From assembly GCA_018266845.1 (NCBI GenBank), contig JAFDZO010000006.1, positions 36,203-100,202 on the forward strand: a DNA stretch of 64,000 bases, in the 5' to 3' direction. The translations under genes and the position numbers were made by a program. The notes under the pieces were generated by a model. That model saw nothing but the letters and a program-made list of their open reading frames with translations, ran no database searches and was not told where the DNA came from. The stretch is from Bacteroidota bacterium. GTDB lineage: Bacteria; Bacteroidota; Ignavibacteria; Tepidaquicellales; Tepidaquicellaceae. Shown here piece after piece: positions 8,606-18,215 of the stretch; positions within the stretch are counted from its first letter, which is position 1, and each line of letters opens with the position of its first letter.

Positions 8606-9601
8606 ATGAATTTTACAAATTTAAACTCAATTTTTTCTAAGGCAAACGGCAAAAAAATTGTCGTTATCGGCGATATAATGCTCGATAGATATTTGCTTGG
8701 AAACGTAACGCGAATTTCACCCGAAGCTCCCGTGCAGGTCTTCGATATTGGCACTTCCGAAAACAAACTCGGCGGCGCTGCTAACGTAGCTTACAACATA
8801 AAAACACTCGGCGCAGAGCCGTTACTAATCGGCGTATGCGGGAACGATGATGAAGGAAAAATTTTAAAAAAGGTTTTTGAAGATTTAGGCATCAGTACTG
8901 AAGGAATAATCGCCGAAGCAAATAGAAACACTACGTGCAAAACACGAGTCATCGCAGCCGCGCACCATCTAATCAGATTAGACAGCGAAAGCAGAACAAA
9001 AATCTCCGAAGAATCGTCTGGCAGCATATTAAAAATTCTTGAGGAAACAAAAAACGATTTTGATATAATTATTCTTGAAGATTATAACAAAGGCGTGCTC
9101 ACAAAATCTTTAATACACTCCGTAATCGAATTTGCAAAAGAGAACAGCAAGAAAATTCTTGTTGACCCTAAGTTTGAAAACTTCTTTGAATACAAAGATG
9201 TATTTCTTTTTAAGCCGAACAGAAAAGAACTCGAAGATGCTATCTTAAAGCGGACCGACGGAATTGATGAGCTTACCGAACGGGCAAAAGATTTCATCAA
9301 AAAAATTAACTGCAAAAATCTTGTTCTCACATTGGGCGAGCATGGTATGCTCCTAATCGAAAACAATAATGATAAAATTGAAATAGTAAAAGTTCCGACA
9401 CAGGCGAGAAAAGTTTCCGATGTTTCCGGCGCAGGCGATACGGTTATATCAACTATTGCAGTTTGTTTAGCGGGCGGCGCTGAAGTAAAAGAGAGCGTTA
9501 TCATTGCGAACTTTGCTGCGGGACTTGTAGTTGAAGAAGTAGGGATAGTGCCTATTTACAAAGATATTTTGATTGAACATTTAGTCGAAAGGGATGTATA
9601 A
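8606..9601 (+). CDS. rfaE1: D-glycero-beta-D-manno-heptose-7-phosphate kinase
   Basis: The 331-residue PfkB-family sugar kinase phosphorylates heptose 7-phosphate at C1 for LPS inner-core heptose synthesis in the cytoplasm. Family features are GDIMLDRY near the N-terminus, the substrate-loop GGAANVA, and the catalytic signature VSGAGDTV near residue 272. The N-terminal block RISPEAPVQVF is typical of the HldE kinase domain. The adenylyltransferase that is fused in enterobacterial HldE is here the separate next gene, 5 bp downstream. It heads a four-gene plus-strand run. ATG at 8606 is the only sensible start. Confidence 0.93.
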   Translation: MNFTNLNSIFSKANGKKIVVIGDIMLDRYLLGNVTRISPEAPVQVFDIGTSENKLGGAANVAYNIKTLGAEPLLIGVCGNDDEGKILKKVFEDLGISTEGIIAEANRNTTCKTRVIAAAHHLIRLDSESRTKISEESSGSILKILEETKNDFDIIILEDYNKGVLTKSLIHSVIEFAKENSKKILVDPKFENFFEYKDVFLFKPNRKELEDAILKRTDGIDELTERAKDFIKKINCKNLVLTLGEHGMLLIENNNDKIEIVKVPTQARKVSDVSGAGDTVISTIAVCLAGGAEVKESVIIANFAAGLVVEEVGIVPIYKDILIEHLVERDV

Positions 9602-9606
9602 ATACT

Positions 9607-10059
9607 ATGGATGCCTTGATTGAAAAAATACAAAAGCTAAAGAAAGACGGCAAGAAAATTGTTTTCACAAACGGAGTGTTCGATATAATTCACAGAGGTC
9701 ATGTAGAATATCTTAACGAAGCAAAAGCTCTCGGCGATTATTTAATTGTCGGGCTTAATGCTGACGCATCGGTTAAAAGACTTAAAGGCGATACAAGACC
9801 TGTCAATAAAGAGAACGATAGAAAGTTTGTAATGGAAAATCTTAAAGCCGTTGATGATGTGATAATTTTCACGGAAGATACTCCGTTTAATCTTATATCT
9901 AAAATCATTCCTGATGTTTTAGTAAAAGGGGGCGACTGGAAGGAAGACCAGATTGTCGGCTCGGATATAGTAAAGCAAAACGGCGGAAAAGTTTACAGCC
10001 TTAAATTTGTAAATAATTATTCGACAACGGGTATCATTGAAAAAATCTTAAAGTCATAA
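9607..10059 (+). CDS. rfaE2: D-glycero-beta-D-manno-heptose 1-phosphate adenylyltransferase
   Basis: The 150-residue cytidylyltransferase-fold enzyme transfers AMP to heptose 1-phosphate, giving ADP-heptose. FTNGVFDIIHRGHVEYL carries the HxGH nucleotide-binding motif, and GLNADASVKRLKGDTRPVN matches the RfaE domain II family. The C-terminal NNYSTTGIIEKI is also typical. It is full length for the stand-alone form. It follows the kinase by 5 bp and precedes tamB by 3 bp, so co-transcription is likely. The isomerase, phosphatase and epimerase of the pathway are not in the window. Confidence 0.93.
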   Translation: MDALIEKIQKLKKDGKKIVFTNGVFDIIHRGHVEYLNEAKALGDYLIVGLNADASVKRLKGDTRPVNKENDRKFVMENLKAVDDVIIFTEDTPFNLISKIIPDVLVKGGDWKEDQIVGSDIVKQNGGKVYSLKFVNNYSTTGIIEKILKS

Positions 10060-10062
10060 CGA

Positions 10063-13000
10063 TTGCCAGATAACGATGTAGAAAATATTACTCAGGAAAA
10101 ACCCGAAGGCGCAGAAAATCCTGCGCCGGAAAAACCTTCTGCTCCGAAAAAGAAAAGAGGATTCTTTTCAAAACTTTTCAGATTTTTTTTGTTTTCGTTC
10201 ATTGGTATTATTTTACTCCTCGTCGGATTAGTTCTCTTCCTTCAAACTTCATTTGCGAAAAACTGGATTCTTCACTATGCAATTGATAAGGTAAATGAAT
10301 CCCTTGCAAGCAAAGAAAGCAGAATTTACGCAGAGTCAATCGAAGGCAGCATTATCAGCGGACTGAAACTTAACAAAGCAAGTGTTGTTGTAAAAAAGGA
10401 CACTCTTCTAAACTTTGAGTATATAGACTTGGGGTACGACTTGTGGGGAATTCCTAATAAAAATGTTTATGTATCGAAAGTTATACTAAGCAACCCAACT
10501 GTAAACCTCACCAAAGTAAATTTTACCAAAGATAGTTTGATGTGGAATCTGAACTATCTTTTAAGAAGTGATAAACCCGAAGAACCTGAAGATACGGTAA
10601 AGAAACCCTTTGACTGGAAAATAACTGCGGATAAAATTGAAATTATAAACGGAAACTTTCGGATACTTAAAAATAAAAACTCTGATCTCCCTATCGGGCT
10701 GATTCCTGTTACAAACATTAATGAGTTCGGCATCAGTAATCTTTTCATTAAAAATTTTAATTTAGATCTTTCAGCTAAATATTATCCCGATAGGAAAACA
10801 GTTGATATAAAGAAAATAAACTTTAATACAAACTCCGATTTTAATGTAAAAAATTTAAGCCTTCAGACAATCATTCAGAAGAATAAACAGACTCAGGTAA
10901 ACAATCTGAATCTTACAACTAATAAAACAAAAGTTGATATAAAGACCGTTTCATTGGATGACTTCGATCCGCTGGAGCAGAAAGTTGAATACGAAAAGTT
11001 CGATGACAGAATTATGACTCTTGATATTACCACCGATAAGTTTGATTTCGACGATCTGAAATTTTTTCTTCCCGATTTGAATTTTCTTGACGGCAGAGTT
11101 TACCTTAATTTTAAAGTTAAAGGCAAGTATAACAATTTTACATTTGAAAAGCTTCAGCTTAAAACCGATAACTCATTTTACAATCTTGCGGGTACTATTA
11201 AAAACCTTGACGAACCTGATAAACTTTACTTAGACGTAACATCAAACCAATCTGAAATAGACCCTATTGATACGAAAACCATTATACCGGGTCTTCCCGT
11301 GCCTGACTACAGCCATATCGGAAAACTTAAAGCGGATTTTCATTTTGTCGGCGAGCCGGTAGATTTTACCGCCGATATAGATATGAACTCATCTGCGGGA
11401 AATATTTCCGGCAAAGGTTCATTAAATCTTAAACCCAAAGAAGCTGTTTACAAAGGAAGTTTTAAAACGAATAATTTTAATCTTGGGAAACTGCTAAAAG
11501 AGAAAAGCCTCGAGGGAAGCGTTACGGGTGATATATCAGCAGAGGGAGTCGGTTTCGATTACAAGACAATGCGCACAAAAGTTAATTATGAAATTAGGGA
11601 GAGCAATATTTTTGAACAGAGAATCAGCCGGTCTGGAGGACAGATAATATTAAGCGGAGGAACAGCCGACCTGAATATTGATTATAATACAAACTATGTG
11701 AGCAGCAAGATTGACGGAAAAGTTGTGTTCAGGGATTTCAAAAATATTCAGTATGATGTAAAGGGCAACATCCAAAATCTTAATATTGCCGGCATTACGA
11801 AAAATAATTCGCAGCAGAGCAGCCTTAATTTTACCTATGATATTAATGGCAGCGGAAGCAGTCTTGCAAATATACAGGGAGATTTCAAATTAGATTTTTC
11901 AAAATCGTATTACAGCAAGTATCAAATCCCCGCCTCCCCTATGATTGGCTATATCCATAAGAGCGGAGATTCAACCGATATTTCTCTCAAATCGAATTTT
12001 ATAGAAATGAGGGCATCGGGGTTATATACTTTGGTTTCGCTTCCGGCAATACTTTCATCCAATATTGAAAAAATATCAGCCAATATAAAGCAGGTATTCG
12101 CTAAAGACTCGACAACTCAAAAGCTCACTGCTTCTTTAGACAGCTCTGCTAAAAAAGTTTTTAATACAAATTTGTCATCTCTCCCGGATAGCTCAAGACT
12201 AACCTATGAAATAAAAATAACCGACTTCAAGCCTATTGCAGCTTTGATTGATTATCATGACTTTGATATTATTATTGATATGAAAGGCAGAGTCTCAAAT
12301 AACCAGAACAGGTTTGTATTTGCCATTGATACAGGAAAGGTTACCAAGCTTGTTTTTCAGGATTCCGTTTTTAAGGTGAACAAGGCAAATCTCTCAATGA
12401 GAATCGGTAGCGATAATAAACAGAACATAAACGGAGTAAGAGCGCGCCTTAATTTTACTTCCGATTCCCTATTTGTCAATAACATGAAGTTCGATAGCGC
12501 TTTCATGTTTCTTGATTACAGGGATAACAGCAATAAGTTCACTGCCAGAATTATAAAAGATTCATCAATTAAACTATTTTCGGGAGGAAAATTCACTTTA
12601 GATCCTTTTAAGTCAACGTTCATTGTTGATAGTCTTGCTCTTCGTGCCGGAAAATATTTATTCACCGATTCTGATTCGCTTCTGTTTTATTTCGTGAATG
12701 AAAACGGCAGCAGGTATTTTGATATTCAGCATTTCCGGCTGGAACAAGGAAGGCAAAGGGCAAATATTCTCGGAAAATATTCTCTTGATGACAGCAGTAA
12801 TGTAAAAGTTACTCTTAATAATTTAAGCATCGCCGAAATCCAGAAATATTTGAATCCGAGCATCGAAGCAGAAGAACAAATAAAAGGTAATTTCCGCCGT
12901 GTTGAGCTTATTTACAAAGGAGATTTAAAAAATCCAGAGTTTCATTTTGAAACGAACTCCGACATGTTAAGCATGGGCAATACTTCCATAGGCAGAATTG

Positions 13001-14763
13001 ACGCGCTTATGGACTATAAAGATTTCAAAGTTACTCCTGACATCAGTTTCTATAATCTAAGCAACACAGGTAATCTAAAAATCAACGGAGATATGCCGAT
13101 TTATATTTCGTTCAATAGCGCAGACTCTGCATTCATAAAAGAACGAATGGCTGTAGATAAAATAAATCTGCACATTGCCTCCACCAATTACCAGCTGAGG
13201 ATAATTGAATCAATACTTCCTTTCACATCAAATCTATCGGGTACGCTGAACGGAAAATTAGACGTGGGCGGTACAGGAAACAAGCCCCTCTTAACAGGCG
13301 GCTTAAATGTTCAAAACGGTTCGTTTAATGTTGACCTCACAAGGATGTTCTATAAGTTTGAGGCAAATTTAGCAGCGGAAGGACAAAAGCTTCTTCTTAA
13401 CTATTCAAAGCTATATACGCCGGATGAAGACTCAAGATTTATCAGTACTACGGGATATATTGATTTTAGCAATCTCAAGCTAAGCGATATTGATTTGTAT
13501 ATGACGGGCGATGTGAAGCTGTTCGATAAAAATAACGGCAACACCGACCTCGGAATATCAGGTGATTTGTATGGGGGCAGCGGAACGCCGCAGCTTCATC
13601 TGAAAGGAAATGATAAGTCAATGCTTCTCAATGGAAACCTGTCTTTAAAAAAAGGAAACGTTACCATTAATCCGTTCCAGCAGGAAACACTGGATTTGTA
13701 TGCGGATAATTTTAATTATAAAATTGTTTATGACTCTTCGTCATTTACTCACGATAGCTTAATAATTTTATCTTCTAATTTTACAGACAGCATAAAAAGA
13801 AAAAGCAGAAAAGAGTGGAATCCTTTTGAACGCTATCTTATGGCGCAGGAAGACTCCAGCTTTAACAAGCCGCTAAACAAAAGCTCATTTGTTTACGATA
13901 TTACCGTTACTAATGAAACTCCGATTTTTTTAAGGTTCATCACAAATCCAAAATACAAACAGGAATTTTACGGAGAAGTAAACGTAGATTTATTCGTAGA
14001 TAACAGAAACAATGGAAATATGGAAGCCAGAGGTAATGTTGTTTTGGGCGATAACTCATACTATAGGTTCTATAAAAACTTTAAAGCTGCCGGCACAGTA
14101 AAGTTTAACGGACCCATAAGAAACCCTGAGTTAAATATTCAGGCAAATCTTTTAGGAACAGTGCAGCCTGAAAATTCAAACTATGAAACTACTCCTGAAA
14201 CAGTTGAGATTGTGCTTTCAGTAACCGGAGATGCAACAAACCCAAATCTCAACTGGAAATTGTATAAAAGCGGAGTTCTTGATAATAGCGCTGATCCTTC
14301 ACAGCAGGCAATAAATTTTATTCTTTTCGGAACATTTAATCCCAGCGCAACGCAGCAGCTGACATTAGCTTCGACTGTCGGAGCTAATGTAGGCTCGGTT
14401 ATATTATCAAATTATTTTTCGTCATTTATTCAGGAAATTCTTCCTTTCATAGTTAACACAGATTTTAATTACGTTAACTCTAAAGGAGGTACATTCGCTC
14501 AAAATACTGACATCAGAATAACGGCAGAGTTTGGCGATGCAATTGTCAGAGTTGGAGGACAGGTCTTTGATGATGTAAATAATACAAACTTTGTTATTCA
14601 ATATCCGCTTGGAAAATTGCTAAAGATTAAAGGACTTTCAAATAACTTATTTATTCAGGTAGAAAGAATAGTTGACCCGCTAAAAGCCGTCAACTCATCT
14701 ACCGTTACAGAAACTTCAGATGTAAGAACCGGCGCAACAGTTTATTACAGAATTAAATTCTAA
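10063..14763 (+). CDS. tamB: TamB-like translocation/assembly module protein (DUF490)
   Basis: The 1566-residue product has a Lys-rich cytoplasmic N-terminus, one membrane anchor at about residues 40-63 (FRFFLFSFIGIILLLVGLVL), and then a very long periplasmic region of repeated beta strands typical of AsmA/TamB groove proteins. The C-terminal DUF490 block is recognisable (VEIVLSVTGDATNPNLNW, then FGTFNPSATQQLTLAS). TamB-type proteins are thought to move phospholipids or help outer-membrane protein assembly across the periplasm. The start is TTG at 10063, 3 bp after the heptose gene; no ATG lies nearby in frame and no Shine-Dalgarno is visible. The length is above that of enterobacterial TamB (about 1260) but usual for this phylum. 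Confidence 0.9.
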   Translation: MPDNDVENITQEKPEGAENPAPEKPSAPKKKRGFFSKLFRFFLFSFIGIILLLVGLVLFLQTSFAKNWILHYAIDKVNESLASKESRIYAESIEGSIISGLKLNKASVVVKKDTLLNFEYIDLGYDLWGIPNKNVYVSKVILSNPTVNLTKVNFTKDSLMWNLNYLLRSDKPEEPEDTVKKPFDWKITADKIEIINGNFRILKNKNSDLPIGLIPVTNINEFGISNLFIKNFNLDLSAKYYPDRKTVDIKKINFNTNSDFNVKNLSLQTIIQKNKQTQVNNLNLTTNKTKVDIKTVSLDDFDPLEQKVEYEKFDDRIMTLDITTDKFDFDDLKFFLPDLNFLDGRVYLNFKVKGKYNNFTFEKLQLKTDNSFYNLAGTIKNLDEPDKLYLDVTSNQSEIDPIDTKTIIPGLPVPDYSHIGKLKADFHFVGEPVDFTADIDMNSSAGNISGKGSLNLKPKEAVYKGSFKTNNFNLGKLLKEKSLEGSVTGDISAEGVGFDYKTMRTKVNYEIRESNIFEQRISRSGGQIILSGGTADLNIDYNTNYVSSKIDGKVVFRDFKNIQYDVKGNIQNLNIAGITKNNSQQSSLNFTYDINGSGSSLANIQGDFKLDFSKSYYSKYQIPASPMIGYIHKSGDSTDISLKSNFIEMRASGLYTLVSLPAILSSNIEKISANIKQVFAKDSTTQKLTASLDSSAKKVFNTNLSSLPDSSRLTYEIKITDFKPIAALIDYHDFDIIIDMKGRVSNNQNRFVFAIDTGKVTKLVFQDSVFKVNKANLSMRIGSDNKQNINGVRARLNFTSDSLFVNNMKFDSAFMFLDYRDNSNKFTARIIKDSSIKLFSGGKFTLDPFKSTFIVDSLALRAGKYLFTDSDSLLFYFVNENGSRYFDIQHFRLEQGRQRANILGKYSLDDSSNVKVTLNNLSIAEIQKYLNPSIEAEEQIKGNFRRVELIYKGDLKNPEFHFETNSDMLSMGNTSIGRIDALMDYKDFKVTPDISFYNLSNTGNLKINGDMPIYISFNSADSAFIKERMAVDKINLHIASTNYQLRIIESILPFTSNLSGTLNGKLDVGGTGNKPLLTGGLNVQNGSFNVDLTRMFYKFEANLAAEGQKLLLNYSKLYTPDEDSRFISTTGYIDFSNLKLSDIDLYMTGDVKLFDKNNGNTDLGISGDLYGGSGTPQLHLKGNDKSMLLNGNLSLKKGNVTINPFQQETLDLYADNFNYKIVYDSSSFTHDSLIILSSNFTDSIKRKSRKEWNPFERYLMAQEDSSFNKPLNKSSFVYDITVTNETPIFLRFITNPKYKQEFYGEVNVDLFVDNRNNGNMEARGNVVLGDNSYYRFYKNFKAAGTVKFNGPIRNPELNIQANLLGTVQPENSNYETTPETVEIVLSVTGDATNPNLNWKLYKSGVLDNSADPSQQAINFILFGTFNPSATQQLTLASTVGANVGSVILSNYFSSFIQEILPFIVNTDFNYVNSKGGTFAQNTDIRITAEFGDAIVRVGGQVFDDVNNTNFVIQYPLGKLLKIKGLSNNLFIQVERIVDPLKAVNSSTVTETSDVRTGATVYYRIKF

Positions 14764-14767
14764 TCAC

Positions 14768-16870
14768 ATTAAATTAAAAAATCAAATATTTCATTTCTTT
14801 AAGAAAAACCGAGAGAAAAAAGTTAAGCTGCACGGTATTCTTAAAAATCTAAATCTCCCCCGATTCAAGCTTGAAGCTTTACGAAACATACTATACGATT
14901 TGGTAGATGAAGGGTTAATCGTAAAGGAAGGCAAGCTGTATTCACTAAATAAAATTCCCCCGTCTTCTATACTTGAAGGCACAATTGATTTCGGCAGCGA
15001 CGGAAGATTTGAAGTGAAGCACTTTAACAATGAAGGAAGCGAAATCAGGTATAAGATAATTGGAACAAGCAGCCGGACCTTAAACCTGAACGATAAAGTT
15101 ACCTTTCAGATAAAAGAAACTGACGGAATCAGCTTTGCTGAAATTAACACAATATCCCGTGAAGAGATAAAATTTGTTACGGGAGATTTTGAAAATAACA
15201 GAAGCTACGGGACCGTTTACCCCGATTCCCGTGTAATCAAAAAACATATTTACATTGAAAAACGATTTTTTGCGGGAGCGAAAGACGGCGACAAAGTATA
15301 TTGTGAGATTACAAATCCGCAGGATATTAATAATGAGTTTACTGACCTTAAAGGAGTTGTGAAAGAGGTTCTCGGAAAATCCGGCAACGCAGAAGCAGAG
15401 CTAAACTCCATAGCGAAAAAGTTTGCGCTGGAAAAAGACTTCCCGAATTATGTTGTTGATGAAGCTGAAGCAATTAAGTTTGTTTCCGAAACCAAAGGAA
15501 GAATTGATTTGCGGGGTGAAACAATTTTCACAATTGACCCCGTAGATGCGCGGGATTTTGATGATGCCGTTTCACTGGAAAAAACAAAAGACGGCTTCCG
15601 GCTAGGAGTGCATATAGCAGATGTTTCTCACTATGTAAAAGAAGGAAGCAATTTAGATAAAGAAGCGCATAGAAGAGGCACGAGCGTTTACCTCGTTGAC
15701 GGAGTAATTCCTATGCTGCCGGAAAACCTCTCAAACGATATTTGTTCGTTAAAGCCAAATGTTGACAGGCTGGCGTTTTCTATTTTTATTAATCTGACAA
15801 AAAAGTATCACGTAAAGGATTTTGAAATTAAGAAATCCATTATTAACAGCAAAAGGCGTTTCACCTATGAAGAAGCCCAAATGATAGTAGAAACTAAAAA
15901 AGGTGATTTTGCCAAAGAGCTTTTACTGATGTATAAAGTTTCAAAATGTCTCACCCAAAACAGGATCAAATCAGGCGGACTGGATTTCGATACGAGAGAA
16001 GTAAAATTTATTTTTGATAAAAAAGGAAAAGTAAAAAAGATTGTGCCGAAAGAACGGCTCGATACTATGAGATTGATTGAGGAGTTTATGCTGCTCGCAA
16101 ATATATGCGCAACCCTTTATGTGAAAAATTTGCAGAAAGACTCCGAAATGCTTTACCCGTTCATTTACAGAGTGCACGATAACCCGGATATTGAAAAACT
16201 CAAAAACCTTTCGGAGTTTGTCAATCAATTCGGTTACAAAGTAAACGTTAACGATAAAGATTCACTTGCAAAGCTGCTCGAAGATGTGAAGGGAAAGCCA
16301 GAAGAATATATAATAAATGATTTGCTTATCCGCTCTATGGCAAAAGCCATTTACACTCATAAAAATATCGGACACTACGGGCTGGGCTTTGAACACTATA
16401 CGCACTTCACCTCCCCCATCAGGCGGTACCCTGATTTGATTGTGCACAGAATTCTTTTTGATTACATGAATTCCAAAAAAAATATCCTGAAAGCTGTTCA
16501 GCGATATAACCAGATATTGCCGGAAGTTTGCAAGCGCAGTTCCGAACGCGAACAGAACGCAGTAGCGGCGGAGCGCGAGTCAATTAAGATAAAACAAATT
16601 GAATACCTGCAAAGCAGAGTCGGCGATGAATACGACGGCATCATTTCAGGCATTGTGCAGTTCGGTATCTATGTGCAGATTGACGATATTCTAATCGAAG
16701 GTATGGTGAGATTTAAAGATATTGAAGATGATTATTACGAATTCGATGAAAAGAAACACATTGCTTTCGGAAGAAGGACTAAACGCATACTACGGGCAGG
16801 AGATAAAGTAAGAATCTCCGTTGCCCGCGTAAATATGTTCTCTAAAAAAATAGATTTTGCGATTGTATAG
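14768..16870 (+). CDS. rnr: Ribonuclease R (3'-5' exoribonuclease), start probably ATT
   Basis: The RNB nuclease has the active-site block TIDPVDARDFDDAVS and HIADVSHYV, two upstream OB-like cold-shock regions, and a C-terminal S1 domain (YDGIISGIVQFGIYVQI). The first in-frame TTG is at 14900, but that start would cut the N-terminal winged helix in half. Upstream codons from 14768 keep reading a good helix-turn-helix (KNQIFHFFKKNREKK, then LPRFKLEALRNILYDLVDEG). The frame is open back to a TAA at 14723 and holds no ATG, GTG or TTG; ATT at 14768 is the best candidate, giving 700 residues. It follows tamB by 4 bp and ends 4 bp from the convergent pepP. Confidence 0.88.
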   Translation: MKLKNQIFHFFKKNREKKVKLHGILKNLNLPRFKLEALRNILYDLVDEGLIVKEGKLYSLNKIPPSSILEGTIDFGSDGRFEVKHFNNEGSEIRYKIIGTSSRTLNLNDKVTFQIKETDGISFAEINTISREEIKFVTGDFENNRSYGTVYPDSRVIKKHIYIEKRFFAGAKDGDKVYCEITNPQDINNEFTDLKGVVKEVLGKSGNAEAELNSIAKKFALEKDFPNYVVDEAEAIKFVSETKGRIDLRGETIFTIDPVDARDFDDAVSLEKTKDGFRLGVHIADVSHYVKEGSNLDKEAHRRGTSVYLVDGVIPMLPENLSNDICSLKPNVDRLAFSIFINLTKKYHVKDFEIKKSIINSKRRFTYEEAQMIVETKKGDFAKELLLMYKVSKCLTQNRIKSGGLDFDTREVKFIFDKKGKVKKIVPKERLDTMRLIEEFMLLANICATLYVKNLQKDSEMLYPFIYRVHDNPDIEKLKNLSEFVNQFGYKVNVNDKDSLAKLLEDVKGKPEEYIINDLLIRSMAKAIYTHKNIGHYGLGFEHYTHFTSPIRRYPDLIVHRILFDYMNSKKNILKAVQRYNQILPEVCKRSSEREQNAVAAERESIKIKQIEYLQSRVGDEYDGIISGIVQFGIYVQIDDILIEGMVRFKDIEDDYYEFDEKKHIAFGRRTKRILRAGDKVRISVARVNMFSKKIDFAIV

Positions 16871-16874
16871 CTTT

Positions 16875-18206
16875 TTACTGCTGCATTAATTTTTCAATCT
16901 CATCAATTTCTTTTACAGCTTTTTTGGTGAGATTCAGGCAGCCGTTTTTCCCGATTACAACATCATCCTCTATTCTTACGCCTGTTCCCCAGTATTTTTT
17001 CGGAATTTCTTTGGAGCCAAAAGGAAAATACAATCCCGGCTCAATTGTAATTACATCACCGGTAACAAGCCTGTCATCTAAATCTTTATTCAGCTTGTAC
17101 GGCACAGCATCATGCGTATCTAAACCAATGTGGTGGGAAACTCCGTGAATGGTATATTTTTTAAAGCTCTTTCTGTTTTTCAAAATTCCCTTTGAAATCA
17201 TTCCATCCGTTAAAATCTTCTCGGAATAATTTTTGAGTTCATCCAGCTTAACGCCTTCCCTTGCCTTTTGGATACATTGCTTATTTGCTCTAAGAACAAT
17301 TTCATACACATCTTTTTGCTCCTTAGTAAACTTTCCCGAAATAGGATAAGTTCTCGTAATGTCAGCGCAATAATATTCATACTCCGCACCGGAGTCAATA
17401 AGTATAAGCTCATCTTTTTTCAGTGTGTCATTATTAAGCTCATAGTGGAGAATGTTTGCATGATTTCCCGATGCGCAAATAGGAGGATAAGCATTATCGG
17501 AGGAGCCTCCGTTTTTGTAATAATACTCAAGCGATGCCTGAACCTGATACTCATTCATACCGGGTTTAATTTTTTTCATCGTTTCGTTAAAGGCATCTGC
17601 GCTTAAATCGGCAGCCTGCTGCATCATTTTAAGCTCGTAGGGAGCTTTTCTTCTTCGCATTTTACCGAGTATGTAGGAGCTGTCAATCAACTGAACAGAA
17701 GGCGCAAGACTTCGCAGCCCGTCAAAAAACTGTGTGGTGAACTCCTTTATATCTCCCGTTAATGCAAGAGCATCGGCAAAGTTAAAATAAACTTTCTTAT
17801 AGCCTTTGAACAAGTTATAGCTTAAAAAATCCGGCAGGTCAAAATTTTCTTTCGCATCATTTATTCCTAATGTCTTCTTTACATTCTCCGCTCCAAGACG
17901 AATCCCCGTCCATGTCTCCTTTTTAGAATCTTTTTCCTGCACGAATAAAATTTCTTTTGAAACAACTTCTTTCTTTGTTTCATAATCATAATACCTGATA
18001 CCTGAGTTTGAGAGCATCAAAACGGAATCCGGCTCGCGAAACCCGGTCAGGTAGTAAAAATTTTTATGCTGCTTGAAGGAATAGTTCGCATCGTAAGACC
18101 TGTTGATATGAGTGTTGCCGAAAATGAGGGCTATGGAATCATCGCCGATTAACTTAGCGAATTCTTCCCTTCTGGATTTGTGAAAATCTATTTTTTCTTT
18201 ATTCAT
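16875..18206 (-). CDS. pepP: Xaa-Pro aminopeptidase (aminopeptidase P, M24B)
   Basis: The 443-residue product removes N-terminal residues next to proline. The N-terminal AMP_N domain is present (FAKLIGDDSIALIFG, then NFYYLTGFREPDSVL). The M24 pita-bread domain shows the metal ligands in order: Asp in DSGAEYEY, Asp in ADITRTYP, His in HGVSHHIGLDTHD, Glu in IEPGLYFP and Glu in GVRIEDDV. It is the last gene of a tight five-gene minus operon, 9 bp after purF. There is no signal peptide, so it is cytoplasmic. Confidence 0.93.
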   Translation of the reverse strand: MNKEKIDFHKSRREEFAKLIGDDSIALIFGNTHINRSYDANYSFKQHKNFYYLTGFREPDSVLMLSNSGIRYYDYETKKEVVSKEILFVQEKDSKKETWTGIRLGAENVKKTLGINDAKENFDLPDFLSYNLFKGYKKVYFNFADALALTGDIKEFTTQFFDGLRSLAPSVQLIDSSYILGKMRRRKAPYELKMMQQAADLSADAFNETMKKIKPGMNEYQVQASLEYYYKNGGSSDNAYPPICASGNHANILHYELNNDTLKKDELILIDSGAEYEYYCADITRTYPISGKFTKEQKDVYEIVLRANKQCIQKAREGVKLDELKNYSEKILTDGMISKGILKNRKSFKKYTIHGVSHHIGLDTHDAVPYKLNKDLDDRLVTGDVITIEPGLYFPFGSKEIPKKYWGTGVRIEDDVVIGKNGCLNLTKKAVKEIDEIEKLMQQ

Positions 18207-18215
18207 TTTATTTTT

